Shown: positions 1-5,136 of the stretch, piece after piece
Numbering within the stretch: the first letter of the stretch is position 1
Layout of the letters: every line of letters begins with the position of its first letter
DNA from: an uncultured Actinomycetes bacterium
GTDB taxonomy: Bacteria; Actinomycetota; Actinomycetes; S36-B12
Direction of reading: 5' to 3'
Assembly (NCBI GenBank): GCA_913061025.1
Contig: CAJXUJ010000087.1
Coordinates: forward strand, 1 to 5,756
Length of the DNA: 5,756 bases
The notes under the pieces: generated by a model
Told to the model about the DNA's origin: nothing
What the model saw: the letters and a program-made list of their open reading frames with translations, nothing else
Databases searched by the model: none
Made by a program: the position numbers and the translations under genes

Positions 1-73
1 GGCTCCCCGGGGAGGATTCGAACCTCCGTTGACGGATTCAAAGTCCGCTGTCCTGCCACTAGACGACCGGGGA
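1..73 (-). tRNA. tRNA-Gln (anticodon TTG)
   Basis: Read on the minus strand, this folds into a complete cloverleaf. The 7-bp acceptor stem is TCCCCGG with CCGGGGA. A 3-bp D stem (GTC/GAC) follows, then the anticodon stem GCGGA/TCCGT and loop CTTTGAA. The variable loop has 4 nt (CAAC), and the T stem GGAGG/CCTCC holds the loop TTCGAAT. The anticodon TTG lies at 39-41 and reads CAA (glutamine). The discriminator base is G at position 3. Positions 1-2 give the first two bases of an encoded CCA tail, whose A would fall just outside the window. The gene diverges from the desaturase gene to its right. M. tuberculosis also has a tRNA-Gln(TTG) (glnU) in the ispE neighbourhood, which supports synteny (recalled). 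Confidence 0.96.
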
Positions 74-99
74 TCGCAACGGTGCTTGGTGCGGGCCCA

Positions 100-105
100 A
101 CCCTA
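100..105 (-). promoter_or_regulatory. Possible -10 element of tRNA-Gln
   Basis: On the minus strand the hexamer TAGGGT fits the actinobacterial TANNNT -10 pattern. It would place transcription start near 93, about 20 nt before the mature tRNA 5' end at 73. No good -35 hexamer is seen 16-19 bp upstream, so the call rests on position and one loose motif. Confidence 0.3.
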
Positions 106-147
106 AGACCCGCCGATTTTGCCCGGGGGGTGGCCAAATGGTGGATG

Positions 148-177
148 GTTACGCTACCGTAAGTTACGCAACCGTAG
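148..177. promoter_or_regulatory. 15-bp tandem repeat, probable TetR operator
   Basis: Two head-to-tail copies of a 15-bp unit lie at 148-162 (GTTACGCTACCGTAA) and 163-177 (GTTACGCAACCGTAG); they differ at two positions. Each unit is an imperfect inverted repeat of TTACG and CGTAA around 4 bp. The two inner half-sites, CGTAA and TTACG, also mirror each other around the central G at 163. The array therefore offers two overlapping dyads, a layout that suits two TetR dimers. It sits 50-80 bp upstream of the desaturase ATG, the expected promoter zone. Assigning it to the downstream TetR protein is inference from position and symmetry. Confidence 0.65.
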
Positions 178-193
178 GTTGAGGAATTGCGGC

Positions 194-199
194 TAAAAG
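194..199 (+). promoter_or_regulatory. Tentative -10 element of the desaturase operon
   Basis: TAAAAG is the most AT-rich hexamer in the region and resembles an actinobacterial -10, though it lacks the final T. The segment 17 bp upstream, ACCGTA at 171-176, lies inside the second operator repeat and is a poor -35. If this placement is right, the repeat covers the -35 zone. A bound regulator could then block the polymerase or, as FasR does for fas in mycobacteria, help recruit it. Confidence 0.25.
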
Positions 200-214
200 T
201 AAGACCAGGGATCA

Positions 215-220
215 GAGAGG
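215..220 (+). promoter_or_regulatory. Ribosome binding site of the desaturase
   Basis: GAGAGG, 7 nt before the ATG at 228, is a good Shine-Dalgarno match at the normal distance and confirms this start codon. Confidence 0.7.
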
Positions 221-227
221 CTTCCCA

Positions 228-1217
228 ATGGCACTTGTGCAGGACTTCGAGAAGGTCGACGACGGCGACGCGATCTTCCTGAGCACCGGAATGAAGATCA
301 CTATCGGGATCTTCGTCATCGGACCGACGATCGCCCTGCTGGGCATCATTCCGATGATCTACTGGGGCTTGGTGTCCTGGGTTGACATCGGCCTGCTGGT
401 CGGCTTCTGGGCCCTCACCGGCCTCGGCATCACCGTCGGCTACCACCGTTTCTTCACCCACGGCTCCTTCAAGGCGCCGCGTCCGGTGAAGATCGCGCTA
501 GCTCTCATGGGTTCCTACGCACTCGAGGGCTCCATCAACCAGTGGGTTGCCGATCACCGCAAGCACCACAAGTTCTCCGACGAAATCGGCGACCCCCACT
601 CCCCGTGGCGCTTCGGCACCTCGCGCAAGGCCATCGGCAAGGGCCTGCTCTTCGCCCACATGGGATGGCTGTTCTCCGAGGAGCAGGCGACCGTCGATCA
701 GTACGCACCCGATATCCGTGACGACAAAGACCTCCAGCGCATCAACAACGCGTTCCCCGTCATCGTCGTGATGACGTTCCTCCTGCCCGGCATCATCGGC
801 GGTCTCATCACCTGGTCCTGGCTCGGCTTCCTCACCGGCATGTTCTGGGGCGGCGTAGTCCGTGTGGCCCTCGTGCACCACGTGACCTGGTCCATCAACT
901 CCATCTGCCACGTCTTCGGCAAGCGCCCGTTCAAGAGCCGCGACCTGTCGAGCAACGTTGCGTGGCTAGCCATTCCGTCGTTCGGTGAGTCCTGGCACAA
1001 CCTGCACCACGCCGATCCGACCTGCGCCCGCCACGGCGTCCTCAAGGGTCAGATCGACCTGAGCGCCGGAGTTATCCGCATGCTTGAGCAGGTCAACCTG
1101 GCGCACGATGTCCGCTGGCCCAAGCCCGAGCGTTTGGCGAAGAAGCTCGCTGATCCGGCCATGGCACCGCGCATCCGTGGCTACCAGGCTCCCGCTCCCG
1201 TCGATGTGAAGGCGTGA
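228..1217 (+). CDS. Membrane acyl-CoA (delta-9 type) fatty acid desaturase
   Basis: The 329-residue product fits the membrane di-iron acyl-CoA desaturases (stearoyl-CoA desaturase type), which put a cis double bond into a saturated acyl chain using O2 and an electron donor. The three histidine boxes are clear: HRFFTH at 73-78 (HX4H), HRKHH at 110-114 (HXXHH) and HNLHH at 257-261 (HXXHH, preceded by GESW). Further histidines at 217, 218 and 228 could complete the metal site. Hydrophobic spans at about 24-46, 51-71, 86-105 and 175-215 match paired membrane helices with the His boxes on the cytoplasmic side. No cytochrome b5 or reductase domain is fused, and no redox partner is encoded here. The ATG has a good ribosome binding site. 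The stop overlaps the next gene, a TetR regulator. Delta-9 position and acyl-CoA substrate are family inferences; an acyl-lipid substrate is possible. Confidence 0.93.
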   Translation: MALVQDFEKVDDGDAIFLSTGMKITIGIFVIGPTIALLGIIPMIYWGLVSWVDIGLLVGFWALTGLGITVGYHRFFTHGSFKAPRPVKIALALMGSYALEGSINQWVADHRKHHKFSDEIGDPHSPWRFGTSRKAIGKGLLFAHMGWLFSEEQATVDQYAPDIRDDKDLQRINNAFPVIVVMTFLLPGIIGGLITWSWLGFLTGMFWGGVVRVALVHHVTWSINSICHVFGKRPFKSRDLSSNVAWLAIPSFGESWHNLHHADPTCARHGVLKGQIDLSAGVIRMLEQVNLAHDVRWPKPERLAKKLADPAMAPRIRGYQAPAPVDVKA

Positions 1218-1978
1218 CACCGCAACCCAGCGAGGTCGAACGCGAGCCTTTCGGCGACGCGGCTGCTGACGACACCGTCGTCGAACTAAGTGCCGCGGCG
1301 AGTAGGACCGCATCCCGCTCCACCCGTCGAACTAGGTCCTCGAGTCGCAAGGGCTCGAAGGCCCGGATGACCGGGCAAGAGCGACGCGAGCAGTTACTCG
1401 ATGTGGGCCGTTCACTCTTCGCCGACAAGGGTTTCGAAGCCGTCAGCGTCGAAGAGATCGCGGCCAAGGCCGGTGTCTCCAAGCCCGTTGTGTACGAGCA
1501 CTTCGGTGGCAAAGAGGGCCTATACGCCGTCCTGGTCGATCGGGAGATGAACGATCTCCTGCATTCGATCTCCGATGCGCTCACCGCGGGCACCGCGCGC
1601 GCGTTGCTCGAGCAGGCCGGCATGGCGTTGTTCGATTACATCGACACCAACCCCGAGGGCTTTCGCATCCTGGTGCGGGATTCACCGGTGTCCCAGTCCA
1701 GCGGATCGTTCGCCAGCCTGATCGTCGACATCGCCGCCCAGGTGGAGCACCTGCTCGCCCGCGAATTCGACAGCCACGACATCAGCACCAAGTACGCCGC
1801 CGTCTACTCCCAGGCCCTGGTCGGCATGGTCGCGCTCACCGGGCAGTGGTGGCTCGATGTCCGCAAGCCCGGCAAGGAGGACGTCGTCGCGCACTTGGTC
1901 AACCTGGCGTGGAACGGCCTCGAGCACATGGAGCCCAAGCCCGAGCTTCGAACGGTGGGCAAGCGCGCCAAGAAGTAG
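1214..1978 (+). CDS. TetR-family regulator coupled to the desaturase
   Basis: This 254-residue protein has a TetR DNA-binding domain at about 55-100. The helix-turn-helix is at 80-97, and the tail VVYEHFGGKEGLYA at 92-105 is typical of the family. The rest (about 110-240) is an all-helical ligand-binding and dimer domain with QALVGMVALTGQWWLD near 200-215. It resembles FasR and Rv1019-like regulators of mycobacteria (recalled), and FasR responds to long-chain acyl-CoA. The GTG start at 1214 overlaps the desaturase TGA as GTGA. No properly spaced ribosome site precedes it, so reinitiation after desaturase termination is likely. Residues 1-51 are low-complexity, with a Ser/Arg/Lys-rich stretch at 29-51. 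ATG 1367, behind GAAGG with 5-nt spacing, would give an ordinary 203-residue TetR and is a real alternative start. The likely role is feedback control of desaturation through the 148-177 repeat; the ligand is unknown. It contains no cysteine. Confidence 0.9.
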   Translation: MTPQPSEVEREPFGDAAADDTVVELSAAASRTASRSTRRTRSSSRKGSKARMTGQERREQLLDVGRSLFADKGFEAVSVEEIAAKAGVSKPVVYEHFGGKEGLYAVLVDREMNDLLHSISDALTAGTARALLEQAGMALFDYIDTNPEGFRILVRDSPVSQSSGSFASLIVDIAAQVEHLLAREFDSHDISTKYAAVYSQALVGMVALTGQWWLDVRKPGKEDVVAHLVNLAWNGLEHMEPKPELRTVGKRAKK

Positions 1979-1980
1979 TC

Positions 1981-2010
1981 GTCAAGAATCTCGATATCAA
2001 GATTCTTGAC
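1981..2010. promoter_or_regulatory. 30-bp palindrome, probable MarR operator
   Basis: Arms GTCAAGAATCT (1981-1991) and AGATTCTTGAC (2000-2010) are perfect reverse complements. The 8-bp centre is also symmetric apart from one pair (C1992/A1999), so 14 of 15 pairs match. It can also be read as two 13-bp dyads 15 bp apart. The right one, TCAAGATTCTTGA (1997-2009), is perfect. The left one, TCAAGAATCTCGA (1982-1994), has one mismatched pair. The palindrome starts 2 bp after the tetR stop and ends just before the proposed marR -10. AT-rich dyads with TTGA/TCAA ends are usual for MarR proteins. No T-run follows on either strand, which argues against an intrinsic terminator. Confidence 0.75.
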
Positions 2011-2011
2011 C

Positions 2012-2017
2012 TACCAT
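2012..2017 (+). promoter_or_regulatory. Proposed -10 element of a leaderless marR promoter
   Basis: TACCAT fits TANNNT and ends 6 nt before the GTG at 2024. That spacing would start the mRNA at the first base of the start codon. It would also explain why no Shine-Dalgarno sequence precedes this gene. The palindrome at 1981-2010 would cover the -35 zone, a good position for repression. Confidence 0.5.
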
Positions 2018-2023
2018 GGCGTC

Positions 2024-2515
2024 GTGGACGACGTCGATGCCATCGTCGAAGCGTGGAAGCGTGAACGCCCCGACCTTGACGTCCAGCCGCTGGCTGTTTT
2101 GTCTCGAGTGACCAGGTTGGCTCGGCATCTCGACGACGCCCGGACTGAGGCCTTCGCCCAGCACGAACTCGACGGGTGGGAGTTCGATGTCCTCGCAGCC
2201 CTGCGACGAGCGGGGGCTCCCTACGCCCTATCCCCCGGACAACTCACCACGGCGACGATGGTGACCAGCGGCACCATGACCAATCGGGTGGATCGTCTTG
2301 AGGCCCGAGGCTTCGTCCGGCGGGCCCCCGATCCGAGAGACCGGCGGGGAGTTCGAGTAGAACTCACCGACGAGGGCAAGCGTGCGGTGGATGGCGCGTT
2401 CACTGATCTTCTCAAGCGCGAACACTCTCTTCTCGAGGCTCTCGACGAGGACGAACGCACCGAGTTGGCGGCCCTTCTGCGCGATCTCATGCGTCAGTTC
2501 AGCGACAAGTCCTAA
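2024..2515 (+). CDS. MarR-family transcriptional regulator
   Basis: From GTG 2024 this is a 163-residue MarR protein of normal family length. Helices at about 20-48 contribute to dimerisation. A winged helix-turn-helix spans about 52-115: GWEFDVLAAL opens it, the recognition helix lies near 79-95 (MVTSGTMTNRVDRLEARG), and the wing APDPRDRRGVRVELTDEG at 101-118 is diagnostic. C-terminal helices (120-160) finish the dimer interface. There is no cysteine at all, so it is not an OhrR-type thiol sensor and more likely binds a small ligand. I prefer GTG 2024 because the upstream in-frame TTG at 2006 lies inside the palindromic operator and lacks a ribosome site. The operator just upstream implies autoregulation. 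No drug pump or catabolic gene is adjacent, so other targets and the ligand are unknown. Its stop lies 6 bp from the convergent ispE stop. Confidence 0.92.
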   Translation: MDDVDAIVEAWKRERPDLDVQPLAVLSRVTRLARHLDDARTEAFAQHELDGWEFDVLAALRRAGAPYALSPGQLTTATMVTSGTMTNRVDRLEARGFVRRAPDPRDRRGVRVELTDEGKRAVDGAFTDLLKREHSLLEALDEDERTELAALLRDLMRQFSDKS

Positions 2516-2521
2516 AGCCGC

Positions 2522-3415
2522 TCACACCACGCGAGCACCCGGTGCGGGACCGGTTCCGCGCTTGACCGTTCGACAGTTTCCCGTTGCCGTGAGCGCAACG
2601 GCAACGTCGAGAGCGTGTTCGTCATCGCGGACAAGGAATGCGCACGTCGGTCCGCTGCCGGACACCAGTCCAGCGAGAGCGCCGTACTCCACCCCCGCCT
2701 CGAGCAACGTTCGAAGTGAGGGCCGCAGGGAGATCGCTGCGGGCTGGAGATCGTTATGCAGCACGTCCGCCAACAGTTCCGGATCGCCCGCGCGCAGTGC
2801 CTGCAGGAGGAGATCCGAGACATAGGGCTCAGGAACCGGGGCATCGCCTCGCAGCGCATCACACTGCCGGTAGACAGCAGGGGTTGAAAGACCTTCGTCA
2901 GCGAACGCGAAAACCCAGTGGAACTGGCCTCGTCCCAACACCGGCATGATCTGTTCCCCGCGTCCTCGGCCAATCGCGTTGCCACCGAACAAAGCGAAGG
3001 GCACATCGGAACCGAGTTGGGCGCCGAGATCGGCGAGTTCATCCCGGGTCAGTCCGGTTTGCCAGAGCGCATCGCACGCCACCAGCGTTCCCGCGGCATC
3101 CGCACTTCCGCCGGCCATTCCTCCAGCGATCGGAATCGACTTCTCGATGTGCAGTGCAACGTTCGGCTCAACCTCGGCGTACTGCGCCAGCAGTGTGGCC
3201 GCGCGCACCGCGAGGTTGGTGTCATCAATCGGAAGGGACTCCGATCCCTCACCTTCCATGGTGAGTGAAACACCGTCGCCGGCACGAGCCGTGATGACGT
3301 CGTGCAGCGAAACCGCCTGAAAAACCGTCACCAGTTCGTGGTAGCCATCATCACGAACGGGACCAACGGATAGCTGCACGTTGATCTTCGCGGGTGCGCG
3401 AACGGTGACGGACAC
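2522..3415 (-). CDS. ispE: 4-diphosphocytidyl-2-C-methyl-D-erythritol kinase
   Basis: IspE uses ATP to phosphorylate CDP-methylerythritol at its 2-hydroxyl group in the cytoplasm, a step of the MEP pathway to isopentenyl diphosphate and hence to menaquinone and polyprenyl carriers. The 297-residue protein shows the GHMP-kinase plan. Motif 1 is APAKIN with Lys10, and DGYHEL at 23-28 is a substrate-side signature. The ATP-binding glycine loop is PIAGGMAGGSADAAG at 95-109. A catalytic Asp lies in GSDVPF (137), and motif 3 is SGSGPTCAF at 252-260. All expected key residues are present and the length is normal. The start is GTG 3415; an in-frame TAG at 3425-3427 rules out an upstream ATG or GTG start. 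No Shine-Dalgarno sequence is visible in the 16-nt gap after ksgA, so translation is probably coupled or leaderless. It is the last gene of the metG-tatD-ksgA-ispE series and converges on marR. Confidence 0.97.
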   Translation of the reverse strand: MSVTVRAPAKINVQLSVGPVRDDGYHELVTVFQAVSLHDVITARAGDGVSLTMEGEGSESLPIDDTNLAVRAATLLAQYAEVEPNVALHIEKSIPIAGGMAGGSADAAGTLVACDALWQTGLTRDELADLGAQLGSDVPFALFGGNAIGRGRGEQIMPVLGRGQFHWVFAFADEGLSTPAVYRQCDALRGDAPVPEPYVSDLLLQALRAGDPELLADVLHNDLQPAAISLRPSLRTLLEAGVEYGALAGLVSGSGPTCAFLVRDDEHALDVAVALTATGNCRTVKRGTGPAPGARVV

Positions 3416-3421
3416 CAGGAC

Positions 3422-3427
3422 AGGCTA
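3422..3427 (-). promoter_or_regulatory. Possible -10 element of a leaderless ispE promoter
   Basis: On the minus strand TAGCCT fits TANNNT and ends 6 nt before the ispE GTG at 3415, the same geometry as proposed for marR. It lies in the short ksgA-ispE gap, where no ribosome site is visible. TANNNT is common by chance, so this is only a candidate for an internal promoter. Confidence 0.3.
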
Positions 3428-3431
3428 TGTC

Positions 3432-4277
3432 TTAAGCGTCCGACGATGCCGCACGAACGATCGAGCAGAAGTCGTCGAGGTCCAGATTCTCACCGCGCGA
3501 TCGCGGATCTACTCCAGCCGCAACGAGGACGGACTCCGACGTCATGCTTGGCGGGACCCACCCCGCCAACGCCGATTTCACCTGCTTGCGCCGCTGACCG
3601 AAGGCAGCGTCAATCGCACTGAAGACCCTGGCCCGATCAACACCCTCGGGTTCGGGGCGGCGGACGATAGACACCAGTCCCGAATCGACATTGGGTGCCG
3701 GCCAGAAGACCGAGCGCCCGACGTCTCCTGCGTAGTGAACGTCACCGAACCAGCGTGCTTTGACGCTCGGCGTTCCGTAGGTGCGTGAACCTGGCTTCGC
3801 ACAGAGTCGATCGGCGACCTCTCGCTGCACCATCACCAAGACGCGCTCGATGCTCGGGAAAGTTGCCAGGAGGTGGAGCACCACCGGCACCGAAACGTTG
3901 TACGGCAGATTCGCAACCAGCGCCGTCGGCTCTTTCGGTAATTCCGTCACGGTCAGTGCATCTGCCTGAACGACGGTCAGGCGTTCGCCCGAACCCGCTG
4001 CGAACTCCTCGACCGTTTCCGGCAACCGATTGGCCAGCCGGGGATCGATTTCCACTGCAACAACGTGAGCCCCCGTTTCCAGCAGAGCGAGGGTGAGGCT
4101 CCCGAGGCCTGGACCTACTTCGAGGACAACATCATCAGACGAAACGTCAGCCGAGCGCACGATCCGTCGAACGGTGTTCGGATCGATCACGAAGTTCTGA
4201 CCCCACTTCTTGGTGGGGTGGATGTCGAGTTCACCGGCGATCCGGCGAACGTCGGCAGCGCCTAGGAGAGAGGTCAC
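3432..4277 (-). CDS. ksgA: 16S rRNA adenine dimethyltransferase RsmA/KsgA
   Basis: RsmA uses S-adenosylmethionine to dimethylate two adjacent adenines near the 3' end of 16S rRNA (A1518 and A1519 in E. coli numbering), a late checkpoint in small-subunit assembly. Its loss gives kasugamycin resistance. The 281-residue protein carries the family signatures in order. KKWGQNF at 23-29 is followed by the SAM loop EVGPGLGSLT at 53-62 and the acidic EID at 76-78. Next come QADA at 104-107, the catalytic NLPYNV at 123-128 and FWPAPNVDSG at 191-200. FGQRRKQ at 226-232 lies in the C-terminal helical domain that contacts rRNA. The start is GTG 4277, which overlaps the tatD TGA as GTGA. A weak GGGGA lies about 3 nt upstream, so translational coupling to tatD is likely. 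rpfB, which comes between these genes in M. tuberculosis, is missing. Confidence 0.97.
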   Translation of the reverse strand: MTSLLGAADVRRIAGELDIHPTKKWGQNFVIDPNTVRRIVRSADVSSDDVVLEVGPGLGSLTLALLETGAHVVAVEIDPRLANRLPETVEEFAAGSGERLTVVQADALTVTELPKEPTALVANLPYNVSVPVVLHLLATFPSIERVLVMVQREVADRLCAKPGSRTYGTPSVKARWFGDVHYAGDVGRSVFWPAPNVDSGLVSIVRRPEPEGVDRARVFSAIDAAFGQRRKQVKSALAGWVPPSMTSESVLVAAGVDPRSRGENLDLDDFCSIVRAASSDA

Positions 4278-5134
4278 CAGTCCCCGAATGCCCGATGCGT
4301 ATTCGCCACCAACACATCGCAGAGTTCAGCGACGCCCGCCCCTCGTTCTTCGGCCATTCGTCGAACCGTCCACGGCATCAGATACGTAGCGTTCACCCGC
4401 CCCCGATGTGGTTTGGGCGTCAAGTACGGGGCATCGGTCTCCACGAGCAACAGGTCATCGGGAACCACGTGCAGTGCCTCGCGCAAACCCTCGGCGCTGC
4501 CGAAGGTAATTACTCCAGCGAAGGACATGAACCAGCCGTGCTCGGCGCACACGCGTGCCATCTCGGCGTCACCGGAAAAGCAGTGGAACACCACGCGATC
4601 GGGAGCACCCTGCTCCAGCAATAGCGAGATGACGTCGTCGTGGGAGTCTCGATCATGAATCACGAGTGTCTTGTCGAGTTCCTTCGCTAGTTCGATATGC
4701 CACCGAAAGGACTCGTGCTGAATGGCCTGACCCTCGGCCTCCGGGGTGCGGAAGTAATCAAGCCCGGTCTCTCCCACGGCCGAGACCACCGAGTCGCGAG
4801 CAAGTTCATCGATGCGCTGCCACGCCTTCTCCAACGCCGCGCGACCCTGACGTGTCCCGATACGCGCGGCGTCGTTCGGGTGCAGCGCAACACCGACGGT
4901 TACATTCGAGTGTTCACGGGCGAACGGCACCGACCACTCCGCGGATTCAACGTCGCACCCGATCTGCACCACCTTCGGCACACCGACCTCCGCCGCCCAC
5001 AGCAGCAACTGCTCGGGATCTGGTGCGTCGTCGCCATGCAACGAACGATCGTGAACATCGAGGTGGGTGTGCGAATCGATGACCGGACGAGGAAGGGGCT
5101 CCGGCGCTTCCGGCCAGCCGTGCACGCGGGCCAC
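4274..5134 (-). CDS. tatD: TatD-family metal-dependent hydrolase/DNase
   Basis: This is a cytoplasmic TatD nuclease, an amidohydrolase-fold enzyme linked in other bacteria to 3'-5' DNA processing and repair. From GTG 5134 the product has 286 residues. It retains the metal ligands expected for the family: HTH (His22, His24), Glu122 in GETGLDYF, His160 in VIHDRD, His184 in FHCFSG and Asp234 in ETDAPYL. I chose GTG 5134 because GGAGG at 5142-5146 lies exactly 7 nt before it and the metG stop is only 2 nt upstream. An in-frame ATG at 5221 would add 29 residues that merely re-read the end of metG in another frame. The gene sits 2 nt after metG and overlaps ksgA by 4 nt, so the three are almost certainly co-transcribed. 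The substrate in this organism is not shown by the sequence. Confidence 0.95.
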   Translation of the reverse strand: MARVHGWPEAPEPLPRPVIDSHTHLDVHDRSLHGDDAPDPEQLLLWAAEVGVPKVVQIGCDVESAEWSVPFAREHSNVTVGVALHPNDAARIGTRQGRAALEKAWQRIDELARDSVVSAVGETGLDYFRTPEAEGQAIQHESFRWHIELAKELDKTLVIHDRDSHDDVISLLLEQGAPDRVVFHCFSGDAEMARVCAEHGWFMSFAGVITFGSAEGLREALHVVPDDLLLVETDAPYLTPKPHRGRVNATYLMPWTVRRMAEERGAGVAELCDVLVANTHRAFGDW

Positions 5135-5136
5135 TG

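Noticed and set aside
91..120. GCGGG/CCCGC hairpin followed by GATTTT on the plus strand, read as a terminator
   Set aside because: The stem is only 5 bp with a 13-nt loop, and no plus-strand gene ends here. The region is better seen as upstream sequence of the leftward tRNA.
498..911. Minus-strand open frame antisense to the desaturase
   Set aside because: It is low-complexity, rich in Gly, Asp, Glu, Val and His, and mirrors the desaturase codons. It has no domain or ribosome site. The sense gene has all family motifs, so this is a by-product of high GC.
1093..1623. Minus-strand open frame across the desaturase-tetR junction
   Set aside because: It is Ser/Arg/Pro-rich with no recognisable domain and opposes two well-supported genes.
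1981..2010. The palindrome as an intrinsic terminator of the desaturase-tetR operon
   Set aside because: No T-run follows the stem on either strand, the arms are AT-rich, and its place just upstream of the marR -10 fits an operator better. A weak secondary role in stopping transcription cannot be excluded.
1..2515. A genomic island or prophage integrated at the tRNA-Gln gene
   Set aside because: Integrase sites normally use the tRNA 3' end, which faces away from the window. There is no integrase, no repeat of the tRNA 3' end and no visible change in composition among these genes.
2544..2559. GC-rich hairpin inside the end of ispE, considered as the marR terminator
   Set aside because: A short stem around CCGG with no T-run, lying wholly in conserved coding sequence; chance symmetry is enough in GC-rich DNA.
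3337..3360. TTCGTG...CACGAA inverted repeat within ispE
   Set aside because: Six-base arms with a long spacer inside the conserved GYHEL coding region; likely chance from codon use.
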